From Arthrobacter sp. NicSoilB8 (lineage in GTDB: Bacteria > Actinomycetota > Actinomycetes > Actinomycetales > Micrococcaceae), in NCBI RefSeq assembly GCF_019977355.1, contig NZ_AP024655.1, positions 992,001 through 1,056,000 of the forward strand: a stretch of 64,000 bases of DNA, given 5' to 3'. This document shows, in pieces, positions 55,272 through 63,193 of the stretch (positions are counted from its first letter, which is position 1; each line of letters starts with the position of its first letter). A model generated the notes under the pieces. That model was not told the DNA's origin, did not search any database, and worked only from the letters and a program-made list of their open reading frames with translations. A program made the translations under genes and the position numbers.

Positions 55272-55323
55272 CTGCAGCAGCCCGGATGGAGGACGACGAC
55301 GACGCCACCGAAGTGGGTGAAGC

Positions 55324-55329
55324 TATAAT
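55324..55329 (+). promoter_or_regulatory. Consensus -10 box upstream of the beta-helix gene
   Basis: Perfect TATAAT (in GCTATAATTC) with no convincing -35 at 16-18 bp. It would be read by the main vegetative sigma factor, in contrast with the two SnoaL promoters. The leader to the first start would be about 100 nt. Confidence 0.5.
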
Positions 55330-55386
55330 TCGAGGGATCTGAACGAGGTGCGGCCTGGACGGCTGTAACCCCTGAGGGAGGCAGCC

Positions 55387-55446
55387 GTGACGTTTCGCCA
55401 GCAGGGACCACGCTTCGCTCCGTCGGTTCCGCCCGCCCTATGGTGA
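55387..55446 (+). CDS. 19-residue leader peptide overlapping the beta-helix gene start
   Basis: GTG start with a strong GGGAGG site; encodes MTFRQQGPRFAPSVPPALW and stops at 55446. The main ATG is at 55440, so the stop and start overlap by 7 nt (ATGGTGA). The main start has no ribosome site of its own, so its translation is probably coupled to this leader. There is no amino-acid run of the kind seen in attenuation peptides. Confidence 0.5.
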   Translation: MTFRQQGPRFAPSVPPALW

Positions 55447-56720
55447 CCCGGCGGAGGTTCCTTACCGTGCTCGCGGGCACCGTCGTCGCAGCCTTTGGAG
55501 GCTTCATGGCCAAAAGTCAGCTGGAGGGGCCGGCGCGGGAGTCGACGCTGCGTTCACTGTCGGGAACGGTGGGGGCCGACCAACACTCCGGCTCCCGACG
55601 TGAGGAGTTTCTCGGGACGGTGAAATGCGGACGCCGCACCCTCTACGTGTCCGGTCAGGGGATGGACAGCAACCCGGGTACGGCAGAGAAGCCCTTGCGG
55701 GAGATCAATACCGCCGTCCGGCGAGCCCGGCCGGGGGACCTGATCCTCGTTGATAGCGGTACTTACGGTTACACCGAAGTGGCTGACTTCCGGGGTGCAC
55801 CCGACGCGTGGCTCGGGATCATGACCCGCAATGATGAAGCCGAAGCGGTGATATCGGTGCCCCCTCCAACGGACAACTTCGTCAACATCACGAATTCCTC
55901 ATACGTAGGACTTTTCGGCTTTGAGGTTGTGGGCGATCAAAACAATGCCAACACCAACTGCTCGGGAATCTCGGTGTACGGCGGGAGCCACCACGTTGTT
56001 CTGTGGGGCAACAATGTTCATGACTTTCCCGGTGGCGGCATCAACTGTTTTGACGCCGACGGCTCGCACGACCTCGTCGATATCAGCTACAACCGGATTC
56101 ACGGGACTTCCCGTCACAGTCCGGAGAACACTTCCGGCATCAGCATTTATGCACCCCGGGATCTTACTGGGGGTGAACTGCTCGACGGCGGCTACGGGTA
56201 CCGGGTGGTGGGGAACTACATTTACGACGTCGAATGCACTGTTGGTTTCCGGCGCGGCGGTTTCGATTATGTCACTGACGGGAACGGGATTTCGCTTGAT
56301 CTCATTGAGAGCACTTACGCCTACCGGAAACCGATCCTGGTGGAAAACAACATCATTACCGGCTGTGGAGGAAGGGCGGTGCACGCCTTCGGGACCGTGA
56401 ATACCGACGTTGTGCGGAACACCGTCATTGGGAACATGCGCACCCCCAGTCCGGCCATTTCCGGGGGCGTGGAAATGGACGGGACAGTTGACCACACGGT
56501 GCGTTTCCGAAATAACGTGATTTGCCCGCTCAACACCCCCAACAGCACCGACTCCGTGTCCACCTATGAGAACAATGTCATCCTGGGGGGAACGCAATCG
56601 GTGCCGCTGGGGAATGTAGATCTGCGGGACTGGGGTTTGAGCTACTTCGCTGGACCACTCACCATCGCCGCGTTGACCGGCGGCACGGACCCTTCGGCGT
56701 TCCGGCCCGCCGGTTCCTGA
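55440..56720 (+). CDS. Tat-exported right-handed beta-helix protein
   Basis: 426 residues. The start MVTRRRFLTVLAGTVVAAFGG is a twin-arginine signal. After about residue 65 the DUF1565-type opening LYVSGQGMDSNPGTAEKPL leads to a parallel beta-helix (about 75-410) with recurring Asn-rich turns such as SYVGLFGFEVVGDQNN, VLWGNNVHDFPG and ILVENNIITGCGGRAVH. Such proteins bind or cleave polysaccharide, like pectate lyase-like folds; catalytic residues cannot be assigned. It is encoded convergent to the glycosyltransferase and overlaps its 3' end by 79 bp. Confidence 0.85.
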   Translation: MVTRRRFLTVLAGTVVAAFGGFMAKSQLEGPARESTLRSLSGTVGADQHSGSRREEFLGTVKCGRRTLYVSGQGMDSNPGTAEKPLREINTAVRRARPGDLILVDSGTYGYTEVADFRGAPDAWLGIMTRNDEAEAVISVPPPTDNFVNITNSSYVGLFGFEVVGDQNNANTNCSGISVYGGSHHVVLWGNNVHDFPGGGINCFDADGSHDLVDISYNRIHGTSRHSPENTSGISIYAPRDLTGGELLDGGYGYRVVGNYIYDVECTVGFRRGGFDYVTDGNGISLDLIESTYAYRKPILVENNIITGCGGRAVHAFGTVNTDVVRNTVIGNMRTPSPAISGGVEMDGTVDHTVRFRNNVICPLNTPNSTDSVSTYENNVILGGTQSVPLGNVDLRDWGLSYFAGPLTIAALTGGTDPSAFRPAGS

Positions 56721-58111
56721 ATGACGCCTGCGGTTTCCGTGAGGAGTTCGCGGTTGGCATCGGTCTTTTCGGTTCGTTCCCACACCAGCCCGGTGTCGCG
56801 GAGGAACATGGTGAAGCCGATGGCGAGCGGAATGGACCACCACAGCCAATACCCCATGAGGAACAGGGGGTTGACCCGCAGCAGGAACCGCGCCCGGTCC
56901 CGCGGCCGGGTCAGCACAGGCTCGCTCATTTTCCACGCCCGGTACTGGCCGTAGCCGATCACCGCAACGGCGAGAACGATGTTCAGCACGGACAGCACAA
57001 TCAGCGGCGTGCCGATGAACTGCGTCGGTGACGTCACCGCACCCACAACGGCCCAGACGCCGACGAACAGGCCAATCGGGTTCAGGGCCAGCGACAGGCA
57101 GGGAACGAAATTCAGGCGCGCGCGGATCCGTTTGCCCAGCGGCATGCCCATCTGGATCAGTGGTCCACCCAGAGACTGGAAGAACCCCGCCATCCATCGT
57201 TTTCGCTGCGTGATTCCCTGACTGAAGGTTGCCGGAACCTCCTCCACGAGCGGGGATTCGACGACGCCCAGGCGGTAGCCGTTGGTCCACATCCGCATCC
57301 CGATTTCCGGATCCTCGATAGTGAGCCAGGGATGGAAACCGCCCACTTCCAGCAAATCGGCAACCCGGAAGAACAGGCCCTTGCCGAGCACATAGTACGG
57401 ATGCTTTCCCCCGGCAGTCATGTGCTTGTACAGCGTGGAATCCCACGAGATATGGTCCATGGCGAAGAACGATGATGCCCACGAATGCATCAGGTTGCCC
57501 GAGATGTTCGTGAACTGGATGACGTCGTAATCCTTGATGCCCTGGGCGGCCGTCTCGAAGTAGTCCTCCGGAACGATGCTGTCCGCATCGATATAGGACA
57601 GCAGCGCCTCCGGATGGCTGCCGGCGACGGTGTACATCGCCCATATCAGCTGCCGTGTTTTCTTCGGCGGCAGCTGCGTCTCCCCGGTTCGTTTCCCGGC
57701 ATGCCACCAATAAGCCTTGGGGTTGTTGTCCCATGACGAGAAGACGGCACGCCAGCTTGGGTCAGTTGTCGGCGGGACGGGCTGGATCTCCAGGAACTGG
57801 AATTCCTTCTGAAGCCGCCGCAGCGAGGCAATGGTGGTGACGTCGTCGTCGTTGGGGATGGCGACCACGCGCAACAGTTTCTTCGGATAGTGTGACCGCG
57901 ATATGCCGGTGAACGTCGTCCGCATTGTCGCTTCGAGTTCGTTGAGGACCGGGTAGAACAAGATGATAGGAGGCCCCGACGTCGACCGATGAGACTTTCG
58001 CGCGGGCCGAATCAGGTTCACCTTGAGGGTCAGGAACCAGATGGTGACGAGCAGGCTCACCAGAAAAAGCACCTGAACCACGCCATAGACGGTGAGAAGT
58101 ACCCCGTGCAT
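56642..58111 (-). CDS. Membrane family-2 glycosyltransferase
   Basis: 489 residues. N-terminal helix (VVQVLFLVSLLVTIWFLTL), GT2 domain with NDDDV, SYIDADSIVPEDYF (DxD), WLTIEDPEIG (ED) and QGITQRKRWMAGF (the QxxRW processive signature), then four to five C-terminal helices. It resembles cellulose/hyaluronan-synthase-like polymerases that extrude the glycan as they make it. ATG 58111 overlaps the upstream epimerase stop by one base (TGATG), giving translational coupling. Its last 79 bp are antisense to the beta-helix gene. Confidence 0.9.
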   Translation of the reverse strand: MHGVLLTVYGVVQVLFLVSLLVTIWFLTLKVNLIRPARKSHRSTSGPPIILFYPVLNELEATMRTTFTGISRSHYPKKLLRVVAIPNDDDVTTIASLRRLQKEFQFLEIQPVPPTTDPSWRAVFSSWDNNPKAYWWHAGKRTGETQLPPKKTRQLIWAMYTVAGSHPEALLSYIDADSIVPEDYFETAAQGIKDYDVIQFTNISGNLMHSWASSFFAMDHISWDSTLYKHMTAGGKHPYYVLGKGLFFRVADLLEVGGFHPWLTIEDPEIGMRMWTNGYRLGVVESPLVEEVPATFSQGITQRKRWMAGFFQSLGGPLIQMGMPLGKRIRARLNFVPCLSLALNPIGLFVGVWAVVGAVTSPTQFIGTPLIVLSVLNIVLAVAVIGYGQYRAWKMSEPVLTRPRDRARFLLRVNPLFLMGYWLWWSIPLAIGFTMFLRDTGLVWERTEKTDANRELLTETAGVIQEPAGRNAEGSVPPVNAAMVSGPAK

Positions 58112-59226
58112 CAGGCGCTCAGTCCCCGGCGTCGCAATTCCGCGACGGCCTCATCTTGACGGTCGATTGCCGTTTGATCCCGGACCCACTCGACGAGCTC
58201 TTTCACTCCCTGCGTGCGGAACCGGTAGACCGGCTCGAAATCCAGGAGTTCTTTCGCGGCCGTCGGATCGGCCCAGCAATGCCGGATGTCCCCGGAACGG
58301 AATTGGCCGGTGATCTCCGGCTCAATGTCCACGCCGAGGGTCTCGGCAAGGAGCGTGGCCACTTCCAGAATACTGATCGGATCCCCGATGCCGATGTTGA
58401 TGGCTTGACCGCTCGCCCGCGGGGCGGTGAGGGCGGCCACCGTGGCCCGCGCAACGTCGCTGACATGGATAAAATCCCTCATCTGCAGGCCGTCCTCGTT
58501 GACCAGGGGCCGCTGGCCGTTCAGGAGCCGGCCGCTGAAGATGGCCGCCACGCCGGTGTAAGGATTCGAGAGAGCCTGTCGCGGCCCGTAGGCGTTGAAA
58601 TAGCGCACGGCGGTGACGTCGATCCCGTAAGCGGGCCCGACAGCCAGGCAGAGGAGCTCCTGGTCCATCTTGGAAATCGCGTAAACGGACGTCGGAAACA
58701 GCGGCTTCGATTCCGCCGTCGGCACCGGCGTCAACTCCTGGCCGCAGCCGGGGCAGCGGAGTTCCCAGTCGTGTTCGCGCAGCTGCTGTTCTGACCGCAA
58801 ACGCGGGGCCTGCAGGCCGTGTTCGCTGCAGGTGTAGGAGCCCTCGCCGTAGATCGACATCGACGAGGCGACGACAATCTTTGACACCTGGTGAGGTTCG
58901 TTGGCGAGGACATCCAGGAGGAGGGCAGTCCCGCCCGTGTTGGCCTGCACGTAGCGGGAGATCTCGTACATTGACTGCCCGACGCCGACCTCGGCAGCAA
59001 GATGCACGATCTGGTCGACTCCCTTGAGCGCCTCAATCAGCTGGGCCCTGTCAAACATGTCCGCCTGGATGAAGCGGACGCCGTCCGGCACGAACTGCGG
59101 CCCCCTCTCGGCGTGTACCTGCTTGACGAGCTTGTCGAACACCACCACGTCGTGTCCCTGTCTGAGCAATATCTCCACAACATGGGAGCCAATGAAACCG
59201 GCCCCGCCGGTAACGAGTATTCGCAT
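58111..59226 (-). CDS. Extended SDR nucleotide-sugar epimerase with a Cys-rich insertion
   Basis: 371 residues. Rossmann start [18 protein letters not shown], catalytic Ser and the SVYAISKMDQE region with YxxxK. Between SSMSIYGEG (about 122) and PTSVYAISK (about 182) an insertion carries YTCSEHG and LRCPGCGQELTP, three Cys plus His, a possible zinc ribbon. Insertions with such CPxCG occur in some bacterial dTDP-sugar or UDP-sugar 4-epimerases; I cannot fix the substrate. AGGAGA lies 6 nt before the start. First in the pair with the glycosyltransferase. Confidence 0.83.
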   Translation of the reverse strand: MRILVTGGAGFIGSHVVEILLRQGHDVVVFDKLVKQVHAERGPQFVPDGVRFIQADMFDRAQLIEALKGVDQIVHLAAEVGVGQSMYEISRYVQANTGGTALLLDVLANEPHQVSKIVVASSMSIYGEGSYTCSEHGLQAPRLRSEQQLREHDWELRCPGCGQELTPVPTAESKPLFPTSVYAISKMDQELLCLAVGPAYGIDVTAVRYFNAYGPRQALSNPYTGVAAIFSGRLLNGQRPLVNEDGLQMRDFIHVSDVARATVAALTAPRASGQAINIGIGDPISILEVATLLAETLGVDIEPEITGQFRSGDIRHCWADPTAAKELLDFEPVYRFRTQGVKELVEWVRDQTAIDRQDEAVAELRRRGLSA

Positions 59227-59368
59227 CGTGATTCTCCTAAAGTTTTGGGGTGCTGTGCTTGCGGTGGCTGAATGAAGCCCGTTCCAATGACATCGATGCG
59301 CCTTTGGAGGGTCCCTTGGCGGGCGCGTTCAACACGAACGGGTGCGTTGAAAGCCGAACGCACAGACT

Positions 59369-60394
59369 TCAGGCGGTCTTGGCCAATGCATTGCCGGAGC
59401 GGATCCTCGCCGCTGCGCCCTCGAACTGGGCGCCGGCGACGGTCTTGGCTGCGGCCCGGACCTCGAGCGGCTGCGACTTGAAGAAGGACACTGTGAGGTC
59501 AAGGCCCACGCTCGTGGGGACCTGGGGCAGCCAGCCGAGCAGTGTTGAGGCGCGGGTGATGTCCGGCTGCCGGCGGGTGGGATCGTCGACCGGAAGCTGA
59601 TGGAATTCGATGACCGACGTGGAACCGGTGATCTCAAGGACCATTTGCGCGAGTTCGAGCATGGTGTGTTCCGCGGGATTGCCGAGATTGATGGGGCCGG
59701 GTTCATCGCTCAGGATCATTGCGATGATTCCCCGAATCAGGTCATCGACGTAGCAGAAACTGCGCGTTTGGGTGCCGTCTCCATAGATCGTCAGCGGGGA
59801 TCCATTGAGGGCCTGGGTGATGAAACTGGAGACGACCCTTCCATCACCGGGCCTCATCCGTGGGCCGAAGGTGTTGAAGATTCGAACGATGCCGACATTG
59901 ACTCCGCAGCTCCGCGCATAAGCCGTGGAGATAGCCTCGGCGAAGCGCTTGGCCTCGTCATAAACGCTCCGCGGGCCGATGGAATTGACGTTGCCCCAAT
60001 ATTCTTCCGTTTGCGGATGAACAGCGGGGTCACCATAGATTTCGCTGGTTGACGCCAAAACGAAGCGCGCCCCCTTTTCACGAGCCAGGCGCAGCGCATT
60101 TTCGGTTCCCCGGCTTCCGACGGCGAGCGTCTCCAGCGGGAGCCGGTGGTAATCGGGCGGAGAAGCCGGGCTGGCCAGGTGAGCGATGGCATCGAGGGGG
60201 CCGTTCAGCGTCAATTCAGCGCTGACATCCATATTGATAAACGTGAACAGCGGGTTCGTCTGGAATTTCTCGACATTTCTGGCCTGCCCGGTGGACAGGT
60301 CATCGACGCAAACAACGGTGTTACCGCTGTTGAGTAATGCTTCGCAAAGATGAGACCCGAGAAACCCGGCACCTCCGGTGACAAGAACTCGCAT
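59369..60394 (-). CDS. UDP-glucuronate decarboxylase (UXS)-like SDR
   Basis: 341 residues. Start [21 protein letters not shown]-type motifs: [64 protein letters not shown] and [18 protein letters not shown]. These match the Glu in the STSEIYGDP segment and the Arg in TRSF used for decarboxylation in UXS enzymes. It would make UDP-xylose from UDP-glucuronate for the polysaccharide. AAGGAG precedes the start. It is 142 bp upstream of the epimerase gene and begins the leftward operon. Confidence 0.85.
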   Translation of the reverse strand: MRVLVTGGAGFLGSHLCEALLNSGNTVVCVDDLSTGQARNVEKFQTNPLFTFINMDVSAELTLNGPLDAIAHLASPASPPDYHRLPLETLAVGSRGTENALRLAREKGARFVLASTSEIYGDPAVHPQTEEYWGNVNSIGPRSVYDEAKRFAEAISTAYARSCGVNVGIVRIFNTFGPRMRPGDGRVVSSFITQALNGSPLTIYGDGTQTRSFCYVDDLIRGIIAMILSDEPGPINLGNPAEHTMLELAQMVLEITGSTSVIEFHQLPVDDPTRRQPDITRASTLLGWLPQVPTSVGLDLTVSFFKSQPLEVRAAAKTVAGAQFEGAAARIRSGNALAKTA

Positions 60395-60436
60395 TGTGGC
60401 TCCTTACCGTAAACGGATAGTAGGGAAGAAGTGCAC

Positions 60437-60469
60437 TTTGTCCTGCGCCGGGTTCCGGCGCAGGACAAA
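60437..60469 (-). promoter_or_regulatory. Perfect 15-bp hairpin in the UXS operon leader
   Basis: TTTGTCCTGCGCCGG (60437-60451) and its complement CCGGCGCAGGACAAA (60455-60469) flank three bases. It lies 43 bp before the UXS start codon. The stem is far stronger than a typical operator, so attenuation or mRNA protection is possible. In the other direction it would terminate nothing, as no gene is read into it from that side. Confidence 0.7.
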
Positions 60470-60800
60470 TCGAACGTTTCCCGCCTGGAGAGGAGTGCGC
60501 GAACCGCGCTGACGTTTTTATTCGTCAATTGAGACTGACACCATCCCGAAATCCCCCCAGAGCAGTTCTTTCGAGATGTGCCATCCCAATGCGTCACAGA
60601 ATTCGTAAAGTCCTCTGTAACAACCCCCATGATCTGACATTAGTAAGGCTACGAACGGGTGGGCGGTCCGGGCACCAGTAGGTAGTACCTATGTTTACTT
60701 GTAGAAATCCCATCTACTACGTGATGGTTCGCAGCCGGTACTCGCGTGGGGCGCATGTGACTACTCGGACGGCCGGGCCGGCCCAGTGTTCGTGGGCATC
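60470..60800. other. A+T-richer divergent promoter region of the polysaccharide operon
   Basis: 330 bp without a gene. Base composition is lower in G+C than the rest. TAGGTAGTACCTA at 60679-60691 is a perfect 13-bp palindrome, followed by GTAGAAATCCCATCTAC, another partial palindrome, so a regulator site is likely. TTGACG lies at about 60526 on the minus strand. I could not fix a -10. Confidence 0.5.
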
Positions 60801-60856
60801 TTGACAGGCTCGGGACCCGGGAATATCTTCGGCCTTAACGAGGCGTCTCGCCCGTT
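60801..60856 (+). promoter_or_regulatory. Promoter element B with leader hairpin (SnoaL gene 2)
   Basis: TTGACA at 60801, 17-bp spacer, TATCTT at 60824, then CGGCCTTAACG. The following hairpin pairs AACG(A)GGCG with CGCCCGTT (60837-60856). The stem bases differ from those of element A but pairing is kept, and TTCC follows in both. The start codon is 217 bp downstream of the TTGACA, so the leader is about 190 nt. Confidence 0.75.
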
Positions 60857-61017
60857 CCACACTCGTTTTTTCACACTATTACTCGGCGCTCTACGCGGAC
60901 CGCTGATGCCTGTCTTTGGGGCCAAGAACGGAAGATCCTCCGGGGTGGTCTGCGCGTGCGGCCGATGCACAACGCTGGGGGATCAAATGTCGGTCTCTCG
61001 CCCACAAGGAGTCGGAA

Positions 61018-61437
61018 ATGTCTGAAGGTGTTGGATTGATTGAGCGGTTTTACAAGGACGTCATAGAGAGCGGAAACCTCGCCCTCATTGACGAGCTGGC
61101 CACGGATGGCTACGTGGATCACGAAATGGCCCTCCCCGGGCAACCTGCCGGCAAAGATGGTGTCAAATTCTTCGTGAACACGATGCGGTCGGCTTTCCCG
61201 GATATCAAGGTCAAGGAGATCGAGCCCACGGTCGCCGCCGGAAACATGGAAGCGTGCCACGTGGTTCTCACGGGTACTCACCGTGGGGACCTGGCCGGCA
61301 TCCCGGCGACGGGCAAGAGCGTCGAGTTCGACTGCACTGACATCATCCGTGTCGAAGAAGGCAAGGTGGCCGAGCACTGGGGCACCACGGACAACCTGAG
61401 CCTCATGCAGCAGATTGGCGCCGTGGCTGTTGGCTGA
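61018..61437 (+). CDS. SnoaL-like ester cyclase-family protein 2
   Basis: 139 residues. Same layout as the sister at 54790: IERFYKDVIESGNLALIDELATDGYVDHE, LPGQPAGKDGVKFF, VVLTGTHRGDLAGIPATGKSVEF and TDIIRVEEGKVAEHWGTTDNLSLMQQIGAV. About 60% of residues appear identical between the two by eye. AAGGA precedes the ATG. Expressed from element B. Followed by a terminator. Confidence 0.88.
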   Translation: MSEGVGLIERFYKDVIESGNLALIDELATDGYVDHEMALPGQPAGKDGVKFFVNTMRSAFPDIKVKEIEPTVAAGNMEACHVVLTGTHRGDLAGIPATGKSVEFDCTDIIRVEEGKVAEHWGTTDNLSLMQQIGAVAVG

Positions 61438-61494
61438 ACTGAGCAACGAGCACAGGGCCGACGCATGCAGCGAAGCCGACGCCCGCAACAAAAT

Positions 61495-61533
61495 GGCTGT
61501 CCACGTTCCCTTCGGGAAACGCGGACAGCCTTT
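61495..61533 (+). terminator. Intrinsic terminator after SnoaL gene 2
   Basis: GGCTGTCC pairs with GGACAGCC, with an inner CGTTCCC/GGGAAACG stem around TTC; TTTC follows. It also faces the convergent deoR gene. Confidence 0.8.
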
Positions 61534-61575
61534 CGACATGGTGGTCGACGGCGATGCCGACGGCGGCGTCGTGCG

Positions 61576-62361
61576 TCAGGCGGCCTGAGCCGGTGACACG
61601 TCCACAAGTTGGACTGTCACGCCGGATTGCCTGAAGAGTTCAACCTGCTCCGGGTCCGCGCGGGTGTCCGTGACGAGGATCCAGGGGGCCGGGATCCGGA
61701 CCCAGGCATGAAAGGGCCGTTTGCCGAGCTTGGTGGAATCAGCCAGGACATAGACGGTGTTGCCTCGGCGTGCCATCAGTTCCTTAAGGCGCGTCTGGGC
61801 CTGGTCGGCCTCGCACAGGCCGGCTTCCACCGTGACGGCGTCCGCCCCAAGGAACACCCGGTCAAAGCTCATCCGTTCCAAGGCTGCCTCGGCGATGGGA
61901 CCCACGAACGTCTGGCTAAGCCCGCGGAGGCGCCCGCCCAGACAGTCCACCTGGATCCCCGGCGAGTCGGCGAGTTCCTGGAGCGTGTTGATGCCCGGTG
62001 TGGTGACGGACAGATTCTCCCTGTCCCGCAGGGCGTGCGCCATGGCCCCGACGGTCGAGCCGCCGTCGAGCAGGATATTTTCACCCTCCCTGACTTCCGC
62101 GGCGGCCCAGGCGGCGATGGCCTGTTTCTGATCGAAGGCCTCGCCGGTCCGCTGCCGCAGGGACGGCTCGGGGTGAGCGCCCAGAGCCACGGCGCCTCCG
62201 TAGGTCCGGGCGAGTTTTCCCTGCTCGTTCAGCTGGGCCAGGTCCCGCCGGATGGTGGAGGCGGTTACGGAAAAATGCCTCGACAGTTCTTCCACGGACG
62301 CCAGGCCCGTGGTCACGGCGAGGTGGTAGATCTCCTCGCGCCTGGCTTTGGCGGTAGTCAT
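61576..62361 (-). CDS. DeoR/GlpR-family transcriptional regulator
   Basis: 261 residues. HTH at 18-60 (ASVEELSRHFSVTASTIRRDLAQLNEQGKLARTYGGAV), then a sugar-phosphate sensor domain with ILLDGGSTVGAMA, VTTPGINTLQEL and VFLGADAVTVEAGLCEADQAQT. GGAGAG precedes the ATG. Probably represses a nearby carbohydrate operon in the absence of a sugar phosphate; the closest candidates are the leftward SDR/sialidase genes 110 bp upstream. Confidence 0.9.
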   Translation of the reverse strand: MTTAKARREEIYHLAVTTGLASVEELSRHFSVTASTIRRDLAQLNEQGKLARTYGGAVALGAHPEPSLRQRTGEAFDQKQAIAAWAAAEVREGENILLDGGSTVGAMAHALRDRENLSVTTPGINTLQELADSPGIQVDCLGGRLRGLSQTFVGPIAEAALERMSFDRVFLGADAVTVEAGLCEADQAQTRLKELMARRGNTVYVLADSTKLGKRPFHAWVRIPAPWILVTDTRADPEQVELFRQSGVTVQLVDVSPAQAA

Positions 62362-62470
62362 CGTTGGCTCTCCTTCACCGGCTGCTGCCGCATCCGTAGC
62401 TGTACCCGTCGGTACATTGCTGTCCTCATGCTATTCGGACCCGGCGCGCATCCGTTCACTCTGTGTCCGT

Positions 62471-63193
62471 TCATAGGGACGCGCCGCCGCAGATCACATA
62501 GTTCTGTCCCGTGATGGACTTCCCGTGGTGCCCCAGCAGGAAGCCGGCAAGCGCCGCCACGTCCTCCGGGTCCACGAGCTTGCCCAAGGCAGGCAGCTTC
62601 GGCGGTGTGGCGGCCCGGCCCGGATCGGCGAGCATCGGCGTGTCCGTCGGTCCGGGCGACAGCACGTTCACCGTGATGCCTCGCGGTGCCAGTTCCTGCG
62701 CCCAGGTCCGGCCCATGCCCAGCAGCGCGGCCTTGGTGGCCGCGTACTGGCTCTTACCGGGGGAGCCGGTGGAGGTCCGGCTGCCCACCAGGAGTACGCG
62801 GCCGCCATCCGGCATCCGCGGGACCAGGGCGTTCGCCAGGCTGCTCGCGGCCGCCACATGAACGGTGAACATACCGGCCAGCGCGTCGGGATCCAGTTCG
62901 CCCAGGATCGCGGTCCGCTGAAAGCCGGCCGCGTGGACCAGGGCATTCACAGGAGGCAGGTCCTCGACACAGGCGGCCAGGGACGCCGGGTCCGAGAGGT
63001 CCGCCCGCCGCCACAGAAAGCCCGGCCCGAGCTCGGGCCGGCTCCGGCTGAGCCCGGTCACCTGCCAGCCGTCGGCCAGCAGCCGGACGGTGATGGCCTT
63101 GCCGATGCCGGAACTGCAGCCGGTAACGACGGCGTGCGGCGCTGCCGTTGGTAGCTCAGCGGCCGCTGCTGGCTCAGCGCTCATTTCGGTCAT
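62471..63193 (-). CDS. SDR-family dehydrogenase
   Basis: 240 residues from the ATG at 63193; an ATG 9 nt later is possible. TGCSSGIGKAI (about 25), HAAG, LLVGSRTSTG with Ser and QYAATKAAL with YxxxK (about 150), then GPTDTPML. A cytoplasmic NAD(P) oxidoreductase. The start overlaps the upstream sialidase stop by 4 nt (ATGA), so the two are co-translated. Probably acts on the released sugar; inferred. Confidence 0.86.
   Translation of the reverse strand: MTEMSAEPAAAAELPTAAPHAVVTGCSSGIGKAITVRLLADGWQVTGLSRSRPELGPGFLWRRADLSDPASLAACVEDLPPVNALVHAAGFQRTAILGELDPDALAGMFTVHVAAASSLANALVPRMPDGGRVLLVGSRTSTGSPGKSQYAATKAALLGMGRTWAQELAPRGITVNVLSPGPTDTPMLADPGRAATPPKLPALGKLVDPEDVAALAGFLLGHHGKSITGQNYVICGGASL

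Noticed and set aside
54790-61437. Polyketide gene cluster suggested by SnoaL-like genes
   Set aside because: No ketosynthase or other biosynthetic enzymes; the neighbours make polysaccharide.
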